Shown here: positions 54,601 through 64,000 of the stretch, one piece after another | Numbering within the stretch: the first letter of the stretch is position 1 | Layout: each line of letters begins with the position of its first letter | DNA from: Branchiostoma floridae | Lineage: Eukaryota > Chordata > Leptocardii > Amphioxiformes > Branchiostomatidae | Direction: 5' to 3' | Assembly (NCBI RefSeq): GCF_000003815.2 | Contig: NC_049991.1 | Span: 15,745,247 to 15,809,246, forward strand | DNA length: 64,000 bases | Translations under genes and position numbers: made by a program | Notes under the pieces: model-generated | Database searches by the model: none | Told to the model about the DNA's origin: nothing | What the model saw: only the letters and a program-made list of their open reading frames with translations

Positions 54601-57600
54601 GAGCGTGTCGTCGTGCGGCATGTCCAGCATGGCGGGGTGGTTCTCCAGCACAGCGCGCAGTCTCTGCCACGTCAGCGGGGGGATGGACGGGTACCGCCGC
54701 CGCAACTCCTGCAACTGCCGGTGCTGCTCTGCCGTCAGACGATGCTGGCCTGCGAGGAAGCAATTTGAAAAAAAGGAGAACATTTTAGTCTATTACTATC
54801 ACAAAACCTATATTGTGGCTTATCACTTATGATTTTAATGTTCTGCATAAGTGCATCTCTATGTGTACGGTTTGTATATTGCAATAGCCCATGAGTGACA
54901 GCAGGACAGCAGACCCAGAAAGCAATAAATAAATCAAGCTCAAGAAAAGGAGACAGACTTATTTTAAAAATTGCGGCGCTGGGATGACCGTGTCGATGTC
55001 AGTGTCGAGCAAAAACCAGTATTTAGAGAGTTTCCTGACCGAGTTTAAATCAGATTAGTATTAGTGACTTTGACCGATAACAAATAAGAACAACGATCTA
55101 CACCTAGAGGTAACGATTAGAATCAAAGCGTTATTCAACAGAACATTGACATGCATACCTGTCTTTCTTGTCCCCTTTCGGCTTTGGCAATCCTCCATTG
55201 CCGTGACGCCCTCAGCTGCCTCTGAGTTCGATTCATCTCTGGCCGAAGTGTCATTCTCCGCGGCCGATGTGAGAGACACTAACTTTTCAATTGTTTCCCC
55301 TTTCAATTGTTTCCTCAAATTCAATTTCCCCGCGGTCGCTGGAATGTGCACCTTGCGGACGACATCGTCTGTTGTACGCTCTGTCGAGGAAAGTGTATCG
55401 ATTTCACCGGTTTTCTTGACAGTGCCTCGTACACAAAGTTTGGCGGCATTTGCTGTAGTGTCATTCTTAGTCCTCGAGCTCTGAATCACCGTGTCGCTTT
55501 GACTCGAGCCATTCACTGACTTTGCTTGAGTTACTGCCTCTGTGGACTTTGCTGGAGTTACTGCCCCTTTCGATTTTGCTGGAGTTACTGCCTCTTTAGA
55601 CTTTGCTGGAGTTCCTGCCTCTATGGACTTCGCTGGAGTTACTGCCTCTGTAGACTTCGCTAGAGTTACTGCCCCTGCTGTCTGTTTTCTCCGGTCCAGG
55701 TTAGCTTTATTAGGACTGGGAGACAGTCGTGTCTCTGACCCAGAGGTCTCCTGGTCCGCGGAATCGTCCGACTGACTGTCCCCTTCTTCCAGCTCGATGA
55801 TGTCCGCCCATGACATCCGTCCGTCCGTCCGTTCGTTACTCTCGGAGTCGCTTGACCGTTCGGATTTCAGCTCGTCCAGACCTTTCCGTGGCATCTTCTT
55901 TTTCTTCTTCTTCTTCTCGCCGATGCCGTTCTCTTTTCTCCATCTTTTGTAGTCATCTATCAGCGAAAAATATAATATGGACATTCAAATCAAACCATTC
56001 CATTTCTACACATAAATATATCAAAGCATAGGAAACATCGATATGTACAGAATCTGTCCAAACCTTTCTTCAAAATCCCATTACTGTCTCCAAATGAATG
56101 ATTGGCTAATGAGGACTTCTTAGAAGATTAGCTATTGATAGAATTCTTAGTACGAATTGAAGGACAGTGTAATATAGCCCCAGGGGTGCCACTAGTTAGT
56201 TAATACTGATGAAATCTCCTTTGTTATACATGTATCAGATGATCATCAACACCCAAAGGGATCTGACGTTAATTTCCGTTTCGCATGCCTAGCTGTACTT
56301 ATTTGTTACCGGGGTACTAATCTCCAAGGAGATCCTACGGTGCCATAAGATAGTATCAAAAGCTGGCCAAGGAGTATAGCCGGCCAAAGGGAGTCAAATG
56401 GACACCGGATGTAAGTTTGATACTATACATTACGCCACCGTGGATCTGGTTGGAGATTACCGGCGCACGTCACAACATGACAGAGTCCCCGAAACGTTTT
56501 TATTCTCTTGACAACTGGAAAATTCCCGGTTATGTAACTTATGACGTTGTTCCCCGTGAGCTAGTAACACGTCCGGGCGGGCGAGCATGCATATGACGCA
56601 CAATACCGGGGCACGTCACAACATGACAGAGTCGCCGAAACTTTCTGTTCCCTTGGCAACTGGAAAAATTCGCTGTTATGACGTCATCCCAGTGGGCTAG
56701 TAGAACCACGGCTGAGCGAGCATGACGCACAACCCTGGGACGAGCTACTCTCTTCTCAATTCTTCTCAGGACATTTATGGAACGGTACAAATTGGCCCAA
56801 ATTGGACGAATAGTCTATCGAGGGAGTAATTCGACCACGGGTGCTTCTTGGGGGAAATTTTCAACCTATCTTTTCCCGTCTAATCGGTCCCGAGGTGATT
56901 GTACTCAAGGGGAGACCAGTTTATTACACTATTAAAAGGACTGAGTGGGCGGTATTATTGCAAAGGGTCTTGGAAGGGCGACAGTAGTTTTCAGATAAAT
57001 TAGGACACAAACAAAAAAGTACCACCAAAACTTTCGGCGAAAGATCTCCAAGTTAAATCTCCAAGCAGATATTCACGAGCAAAAATCGTAATTGCCGGCG
57101 CGCGGCCAAGACTGTCAGGGGCTGTCACACTGTAACAGATTTTGGCTGACAGTTACGATTTTGTTCCCGGAAGATCCACTTGGAGACCACAATATTTTTC
57201 AATACAAACGCAAAGCCGTACTCAGAAATAGGCTAAATGAACAGATAACATGTGCGTCGCAAACTGTACTTTTTGGCCAGCTAACTCCTCTGGCATGTAA
57301 TCTGTCCATTTAACCAAATTCTACCATTTTTTGCGACCTGTGGAGCCTTGTAGATGCCAGGGATGGTTCCAGTATTCTCCTTGGGTAGAGCTCCCTGGGT
57401 AGAGCTACTAGTATTCGGTACGTGTCAAAAGGAGGTCATCAACACACAACCACAAGTAACAACTGGGTGCCGAGTGAGCGGACCATAACAATGAATAATG
57501 GAGACGTGTTCTCCGCCTTTGTTGTTCTAACTGATCACTAATTGCGCACTGAGTTCATTTGTTGGTAGAGTCAATTAACAACTTTTTTCTTGTAAGAACT

Positions 57601-59185
57601 TGGCACCTGCTTTAAATACGGTGTTAAAAATCGTGTCTTGTCTAGTTTGGAGTCAGGTTGTGCGGAGAGTTCAATTTCGTTCTCCGGGATAGCTGTTTTG
57701 AGACTTGAATAAATTTTTATGATAAATTGTGTAAGAAATGTATAGAAAAAGACAAGGCCGAACCAATTTCTCTATAATACATGTACACGCACAGATACCA
57801 TACCGACTGTTATTTGGCATAGCTATGATCGCATTTGCTTGCAGAAGTATGTAAAAGTAACGTTAGCCCACTTCTTTCCAATCGTTGAGCAACATCATTA
57901 AGTTATACCAAGGAGCTTTTATCAGCAAAGGCTCCTTGGTTATACGCATTCCAAGGAAACCAATGAACACGATTTCTGATAATTCACACCGAGACCACCT
58001 AGATGAAAACAAACATACATACTAATACATTGTTTTATGGCTATGTTGAAATTTGTTACACAAAACGGGCTTTCCATATGACGGCATTTGCACCATGGCT
58101 GGGGCAAAGTTGTCGTCCCATTAGAACTGGATGTTGATAATAAAAAATGCTGGTCCCAACAATGCAAGCTGTAGGCGGCCACACTTGCTGCGGCTTCATT
58201 TGCATGATGATCGCATTTCCATGCATTTTCCACGGGGAAAACAGCTGGCGTCTGCTTGTCACAGTGGGTCGTTTCCATAGTGATAGTCTAAACGAGCCAA
58301 AGAATAACATCGGAATTCCAACAAATACCTCATACAAAGTGAGCAGATTCATTTCAGACCAAAAATAATTTTTTCATTGATAACGTCACACAATGTCATT
58401 TATTTCAAGTTGTAGACAACGTTCAACCACTTCTGTCGTTGTAGCCACCATTTAGAATAGTTTACTGTCCGATTTTAGAGGTACGCAGGAATTTGGCTAT
58501 CTTTGTATGTAAATGATACGACATTATCATTTGTTAAACCAACCACCCCTGTCATGAAACCCAACACGAGCCAACCACTCCTCATTGTTTGTTAAACATG
58601 CCACTAAAAAAAGAGGTCACTCCAAACCGAAAATACTTTCGAAAATGAAACACGTGCGTTTTGGAATGGATGACCAAGTAGCTGATATTATGATAATATT
58701 TCTCCATGTACCACTGTGCACACTGAAGAAATCGTCACAAAAACTCTTCGTTGATCCCCCGGTTTCACAGCCGGACAGAAAAACCGTTGGTCTGCAAATA
58801 CGCTTTTCCAGGGACACACACTTCAGCAAACTTACTTCCTGTCCTTACTTCCTGCCCTAGCTTGAACTCATGTTCTTTGTTCATGGGGTAGATTCAGAGG
58901 CCGTGTTTCTTGAACTATTAAAACCAAGTCGGTTTGGAACATAACAACAGAAAGCCGCTTAGAAAATGTCTCTTTCCTACCAGCCTGAGACAGATAAGAC
59001 CAGATAAAGTTGAGCAGCGTGAGCCGAAAACCCAAGGACGTCTGATGTAACGTCCTTGGAAAACCGTAGACACGAGTCTTTTCAGGAACAAAGAACTGTG
59101 AGGACTGACCTTCGGTAACAACGGCCTGTAGCATGTCGGTAACCGTCATGATGGGCGAGGGTTCAGGAGGGTCGTCTGCGGGCAT
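51655..59185 (-). CDS. Uncharacterised 395-residue nuclear-type protein with TPAK repeats
   Basis: Four coding exons on the minus strand: 59185-59110, 55956-55159, 54749-54562 and 51780-51655 (TAG). All GT-AG with consistent phases, 395 residues. Exon 1 (MPADDPPEPSPIMTVTDMLQ) is followed by YKRWRKENGIG, a seven-lysine run in a likely nuclear localisation signal (40-49), and an acidic serine-rich segment containing MSWADIIELEEG (73-84). A 9-residue repeat gives TPAK at T132, T141, T150 and T159 and a variant TQAK at T168; with SPNK (S106) these match the CDK pattern [ST]PxK. The C-terminal 100 residues look folded: LTWQRLRAVLENHPAMLDMP, LTFFSQQPPRVMSKAVDNLR and PWNFLQALTETAAREYINHS. I do not recognise this domain. 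An NRF1 palindrome lies 130 bp upstream. Most of the gene's length is a repeat-rich 3.1-kb first intron and 2.8-kb last intron. Confidence 0.75.
52550..52973. mobile_element. Inverted-repeat element in the last intron of the uncharacterised gene
   Basis: AAGGCCATGTTGATTTGACT continuing to ATATGGATGACATCC is mirrored at 52933-52973 by GGATGTCATCCATATAATCA and AACATGGCCT. Confidence 0.75.
53315..53725. mobile_element. MITE, TAGCCTACTTTGCAG family, interrupted by an assembly gap
   Basis: TAGCCTACTTTGCAGGACTT is mirrored by AAGTCTGCGCAAGAGGCTA, with GGCGCGGCGGTGT/ACACCGCCGCGCC arms. The right inner part is an almost pure purine run (53569-53660) next to the gap, probably why assembly broke here. 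Confidence 0.8.
53469..53568. other. Assembly gap (100 N)
   Basis: Exactly 100 N, a placeholder of unknown true size. Confidence 1.
53948..54412. mobile_element. piggyBac-type MITE with TTAA target duplication
   Basis: TTAA flanks both ends (53948-53951 and 54409-54412). The ends read GCCCCCTTCACACGA and TCGTGTGAAGGGGAT, an imperfect inverted repeat. The interior is dominated by CATTC/GAATG motifs. Confidence 0.75.
56317..56460. mobile_element. MITE, TAATCTCCAAGCAGATC family, in intron 1 of the uncharacterised gene
   Basis: Very similar to 31035-31153: CTAATCTCCAAGGAGATCCT at the left, GGATCTGGTTGGAGATTAC at the right, with the same GGTGCCATAAGATAGTATCA block and a short extra insert (AAAGGGAGTCAAATGG). 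Confidence 0.85.
56467..56720. repeat. Tandem degenerate duplication
   Basis: The block beginning CACGTCACAACATGACAGAG at 56467 recurs at about 56611, with the following CGAAAC, TTGGCAACTGGAAAA and GGGCTAGTA segments in the same order. Confidence 0.65.
57058..57188. mobile_element. Degraded MITE related to the AATCTCCAAGCAGAT group
   Basis: AATCTCCAAGCAGATATTCA at the left faces AGATCCACTTGGAGA at the right. AAAATCGTAATTG pairs imperfectly with CAGTTACGATTTT. Confidence 0.6.
57907..57940. repeat. Short hairpin, AAGGAGCTTTT family
   Basis: ACCAAGGAGCTTTT and AAAGGCTCCTTGGT around an ATCAGC loop. Confidence 0.7.
59032..59059. repeat. Short hairpin, GGACGTTATA family
   Basis: CCAAGGACGT and ACGTCCTTGG around CTGATGTA, 50 bp inside the first intron of the uncharacterised gene. 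Confidence 0.75.
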
Positions 59186-59314
59186 GGACTGGGTACAAGG
59201 GTGTAACTTCACGACTGTCTACCGAAGTTGTGAACTTCCCTCACGGCCGGGTTGTTGTTGTTTACGTGCCCAAAAGGAACAATCGGGTCCCGATTGCCGA
59301 TCAACTGGTGGAGA

Positions 59315-59324
59315 GCGCATGCGC
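59315..59324. promoter_or_regulatory. NRF1-type palindrome GCGCATGCGC
   Basis: Perfect palindrome 130 bp upstream of the start codon at 59185, consistent with the promoter of the uncharacterised minus-strand gene. Confidence 0.5.
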
Positions 59325-61199
59325 ACTGTTTGTCTGATTGTTGTCTGGCTGATCGGATTTGAATTCCCATGGTTGAATAGAACCTCCCTGGTGCAGACTA
59401 AACAAAGGCCCTACGGCAATCAATCAATAACCTCATTAACTAGGTTTTATAAATTTAAACTTGCGCAGATTATTAAGACAACAAAGTTATTAAAAGTTGT
59501 CGTCCTATTAATGTCAGGTCCTCCTAAAAAATTTATCATTTCAGAATTTGCAATATTAAACTTCAAGCAGATGTTTGGAGGAGAAAATTGACAGACAACC
59601 CAGAAGATGGGACAAATGTTTTTCAACGTTGGCTAGGAAGGGAGTTTTTTTAAGGGGGGGGGGGAGAGAAAACACTCTTCCAGAAGTTCCATGGCAAACT
59701 CCCTTCCACGGCAAAAAGGAACGGCAAACTGTCGGGTTTAAGCGGATGTTACGACTTTCTCTCCAGGCACGTACTACTAGTACCTGGTTATACCAAGGAC
59801 GTTATATAAGAACGTCCTTGCGATTGGTTATACATATTACGGGCAATGAGCACGTCAGAAGCATACTGCATGATGCCTGGCTGCACTTAACTGTTGCGTT
59901 TTACAGAATCATTTATTGATTTATTTATGTTTGGGTCAAGAAGGTTATCTCCCCCTTGTGAGGATCTATTAGAATGTCACATTTGGGATCCGCGCAAATC
60001 AACAATGATTACCCTGTGACGTCAATCTCTAGGATTTGACAGAAATCTGTGCTCAGATTGATAGTGATTTATCTACCAAAACGAAGGGGCACGTCTGAAG
60101 CATACTACACGTAAACAGTAGCACACAGTAGCACTCGCGTTCCTGACGACTATGTCGCATATTTAAGAACAATCTGGTGCTTTATTGCCTTTATGAATCC
60201 TTCAATGATACTTGTAAATATTTGACTTGGCAAAGCACTTTGAACTTATGCTTCTATCCTTTTATAGCTTAAACTTACATATTTGATATTTTGTTACACA
60301 ACAGATCATGACCTCAACATAGGTCTTCAAGTCTCGTTGAGAACCATCAGCTCTAGTAACGTTACATGTACTCCAAATCTTGACGTTTTGTGCTAAATCT
60401 TGAGATGTTTGACTCCATCTTGAGATGTTTTGAGACGTTCTGACTTAATCTTGAGAACTTTCACGATACCTTATAAAATCTTAAGATACTTCGACACAAG
60501 ATACTTAAAAAGGATGTTAAGGCCTGGAGTTCTCGTCAATCAGGTACTACCCGTAGCCCGAATGACGTCACTATACTGTCTATACTAGGCAATTCACGGC
60601 AGGTCAAGCGGTCAGTGAAGTGCCCAGAAGGAGTGATCAAAGAAATGTCCATAAAATGTGTCATTACGGTGCATTAAGGACCCTTCGGCCGGTCTCTGAA
60701 CCAGCTCCAGGCATTTTCTGTATGGGCGGGAACCCTTTCTCACCTCTCAAGTTTATGTTCTGATTCTGATTATAGTCTGGGTGATTTTTAGTTTATCGGC
60801 GCCCCAAACTCTCCCCTTACCAACTGTTATTAAGTGTTAGTTAATAACCTAGGATGGTACATGTAATTAGGCTAATGTAGTTTATGATAAAGGAATCAGA
60901 CAACAATAGTTAACAAACTACAGACATATGTATGTTTTAATTTTCTAAGAGTTTGTTAACTTTATTAACCTGTAATAACCATGGGATATACAGGTATACA
61001 AATCCGCTCCGCTCAGTTGGCCTATACACATCACCAAAGTAAAAAAAAATTGCGATGTTTTAAACTTGACAACAGTTTTAAACTTGACAACAATTACCAC
61101 TTCTACTCATGCTGTTTGATATGTATGTTTTAAAGTTGTGAACTATCAAAATTACATGTTCATGCATATCTACAACATAACTGTACTTAATTTCAAATG
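59325..61199. other. Repeat-poor spacer upstream of the uncharacterised gene
   Basis: I see no supported gene. A fragment of the 39264-39502 MITE interior is at about 59622-59760. A run of CTTGAGATGTTT-like short repeats lies at 60378-60450. Confidence 0.45.
59792..59821. repeat. Short hairpin, GGACGTTATA family
   Basis: ACCAAGGACGTT and AACGTCCTTG around ATATAAG. Confidence 0.75.
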
Positions 61200-61516
61200 G
61201 ATCTAAGGTCAAAGCTGCACTGCTATCTAACATCTGTAAAATGTAGATAGTAATCTAAGGCCAAAGATACACTGCTAACATTTTTAAAATGTTAATAATA
61301 CCCCGATACCAAAGATATGCAGCTATTTAACATCTGTAAAATGTAGATAGTAGTCCAAGGTCAAAGATACACAGATATCTAATATCTGTAAAATTTAGAT
61401 ACATGTAGTTGTTTAAGGTCAAAGATGCAGTGTAATATAACATTTGTAAAATGTAGATGGTAGTCTAATGCCAAAGATACACAGCTATCTAACATCTGTA
61501 AAATGTAGATAGTCTT
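61200..61516. repeat. Degenerate minisatellite, about 60-bp unit
   Basis: About five to six units share AAGGTCAAAGATACA and ATCTAACATCTGTAAAATGT, then AGATAGT. Confidence 0.75.
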
Positions 61517-62807
61517 TGCTCGTGTCTTAAGTTGACAGGCTTTCATTGACTTTAGTTGGTAATCAGAAATTGTACAGCATACGCTAATAAATACCAATGG
61601 CTTAGAAGCAGTGCTACAAAAATTACATGTTGAATGCAAAATGCCAAAGTAATTTTTATACAAAACCTGTTGTCAAAAATACCTGAAACAAATATATACA
61701 TGCCGTTTATCGTAATACTAGTAATCCATCCATTCAAATAATTTTGTTCTTACATTGAGTATAATAACCAACAAGCTGCCTCATATCAATACAATATCCC
61801 CTCTCTAATTTGTACAAACATTGTAACATTCCACCTTATTTCCACCATCATATACACACCGAGAACAGTGAACAGGAAAATACATCTCTGACTTGACGAA
61901 GGGACCTGCATGTAACGTCATTGTCAGCCTGAAATTTTGCACCATTTTAGGGCATCCTAGTAAAGGTGTCAACAAAAATTATCACCTACTTCAATAGGTG
62001 ATAAAATTCTTAAAAGTCATGCACCCAGATATACAAGATGATGTTATATTACAAATCTCCTTTGTTTTGTTGAAATGCATTGCTAATGAGTTCGTATTAC
62101 TATCTATACATACAATTGCAAAGCTTTGGTACCACTGTCACCTACTTTTCAAGTTTTAAACCTTTTTCATGTGCAGTGTACATGTACTCTCAGACAGCAA
62201 CTCTGTAGTGTATACCCAACCTTTTACTGGCACAGATGGTTCATTATGCTGCCTTCAACTAGCAGCATTACCCAAGTACTAAATGTACATAACTACGTTC
62301 AATAATACAACACAAACACCAGTAACGAATGCACCTTACCGAGCTATTTACACTTCATGTTCCATGAGCTCTCTGTTTGGAATATTGTGTAATTACCATT
62401 TGGAAATCATGTGTGATCACGTAAGTAATAACATACTTGCTGGTGGTTACGCAGATGCATGTCATGAGAGTGTTTGCTTGTGGGATGTGTAGCATTGCAG
62501 GGGTGAGCCTCAAACTAATGACAGTAACATATTTATATTCAAGGCTGCAGCCCTTACTGAAATTAAATGTTTGCTATCCACAGCCAATCAAACTCTGAGC
62601 GCCGAGAGCCCTCCACTTTCAGTGGCAATACTGAACATCCACCAATCTATGAATGTTCAACGTGATGCTGTTCAAGAGTGTTGACAGACCTGGTTGACAA
62701 CAATTACCTTTACACAAGCACAGAAGTGGAAAAATCATAGTGGGATGAAGCATGTTGTGTGCATGTGATGCTACATGTGTATCTGCCTTTGAACAGCTGT
62801 CACTTAC

Positions 62808-62893
62808 TTCCCTGTATCTGAGATGCCATAATGTTTGTGTGAATCTTGCATTCTCTATATCTAAATCCCGCACCTTCTCAAGTTGGTTGCCAC
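62808..62893 (-). other. Exon-like segment, probable coiled coil
   Basis: The minus strand has an acceptor (CCTCATTTAG) before 62893 and a strong donor (GGGAA|GTAAGT) at 62808. It encodes 28 residues, including GNQLEKVRDLDIENARFTQT and LWHLRYRE. It could be an exon of a gene continuing to the right. I find no partner exon. Confidence 0.35.
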
Positions 62894-63406
62894 CTAAATG
62901 AGGGAGCTTACGAACAAAGGACAACTTTACAGTTTAGAAGCAGAACTCTAAGATTCAAGAATAGTACTTTACCATAATTTTTTAGTGTAGAGTTGTTGAA
63001 TGGATTTTAACAAATTTGAAGAATGCTGTTTGTAATTCCCCGAAATACCCCAATTCAGCAGGTAAAGCTGCAATGGTATGTTTGAGCACTTGTTGCTAAT
63101 AAACCTGTCAATATCATCATCTTCAGCAGTTCAGGCTATCTTTCTTGGGCTGAAACATGAAATTTTGAGATATTGGGACATTCCACAGGGCATTTGTCAA
63201 AAAAATGCAAAACAGGCATTTTTCCTGGGTGGGGCAGCAATCCGACATTTATTCCACGTTCTTCAATTTTTGCCTCTAAGCCATAGTCCCTTCAGATAAG
63301 GCAAAAAAACACTCTAAGGATGGCCTCACTTAAAGTATGTAAATGTGGAGTGGTTGAGAGCGTCAACTTGTTTTTTTCTTATCCCTCCCCTTTCCATGCT
63401 TTTCCA

Positions 63407-63555
63407 GACCTAGGCTGTCCTGGAGGCGAGGAGTCATGAAGGACCTACAACATGCAAAGACCTCATGGCATGAGGCTAAGACAACCGCCAAAGACCGAGG
63501 AAGGTGGAGGCATCTCACCGAGGCCCTGTGCTCCAGAAGGGGCAAAGAGGATTAA
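63407..63555 (+). mobile_element. 3' end of a non-LTR retrotransposon reading frame
   Basis: The plus strand encodes RPRLSWRRGVMKDLQHAKTS, then WHEAKTTAKDRGRWRHLTEA and a stop. The K-DR-RWR-L pattern is typical of the extreme C-terminus of LINE ORF2 proteins. Presumed 3' UTR follows, in which 63568-63663 is repeated at about 63728-63826 (CCCTTTCCATGCAGGGTTTC, GTGTTGATACATCTCTAATA). Confidence 0.65.
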
Positions 63556-64000
63556 GTCAAAGTAAGTCCCCTTTCCATGCAGGGTTTCCAATGGAACGTG
63601 TATAATGATACCGAAGTGTTGATACATCTCTAATAGCCCTGCTTGCTCCTATATATCCCATGTGATAAAAGTATGTACCGGTAGATGTAGAGGAATGCAT
63701 GGTTGAGTGAGTGTTTTTTTCTTGTCTCTCCCCTTTCCATGCAGGGTTTCCAATGGAAGGTGTATAATGATGCCAAGTGTTGATACATCTCTAATAGCCC
63801 TGCTTGCTCCTGTATATCCCACGTGATACCACATAGCTTCAGTAGGAGTAGAGTGAGGAGCATTAGACGTAATGGACTTTTATTACCCAGCATCGGCAAA
63901 ACGACCACGTTGTGTAATGCACAGTCTCTTAGTAACTGCCTCGGCATGAAACAAGTTGTAAAAAAGGTTGTAAAAGTGGTGTCCCCATCAGGGCTCTCGT

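Overview
The window is animal nuclear DNA: genes are split into short exons by GT-AG introns, vertebrate-type orthologues are recognisable, and the introns and spacers are full of miniature inverted-repeat transposons, SINEs and Penelope-like fragments. Near-vertebrate exon phases, a 5S-rRNA-headed SINE and the particular repeat families fit a cephalochordate (Branchiostoma, amphioxus). The genus is an inference, not a proof.

Layout. Left part (1-25 kb): four housekeeping genes in two head-to-head pairs. EEF2KMT (minus, its 3' part off the left edge) and DNAL4 (plus) share a 271-bp promoter interval. UQCRC2 (minus, 14 exons) and RETSAT (plus, 12 exons) share a 382-bp interval. DNAL4 and UQCRC2 are tail to tail. 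I placed every coding exon of DNAL4, UQCRC2 and RETSAT with matching phases (108, 455 and 618 residues).

Middle (25-36 kb): two small minus-strand genes that I read as tandem paralogues. Each encodes a tiny membrane protein with one compact cysteine-rich domain spaced like Fn14/BCMA of the TNF-receptor superfamily, no evident signal peptide, one membrane segment and a short tail. Their membrane and tail exons have identical lengths (207 and 122 nt) and phases. One tail has TRAF2- and TRAF6-type motifs; the other ends in a PDZ-type motif.

36-51 kb is mostly spacer with transposons and a Z-DNA-prone tract. It also holds a TATA-driven, single-exon neuropeptide precursor (46,397-46,945) predicted to release two related RY-amide peptides. 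I cannot assign it to a named family.

51-59 kb holds a four-exon minus-strand gene for a 395-residue protein I do not recognise, with a lysine cluster, an acidic segment and an exact 9-residue CDK-type TPAK repeat. The last 5 kb is repeat-rich, with a LINE 3' end and one exon-like segment. There are two assembly gaps (266 N and 100 N).

The most notable points are the Fn14/BCMA-like receptor pair, the RY-amide precursor, a pair of oppositely oriented hammerhead ribozyme cores in a Penelope-like insertion, and splice-site-spanning partial exon duplications in three of the four housekeeping genes.
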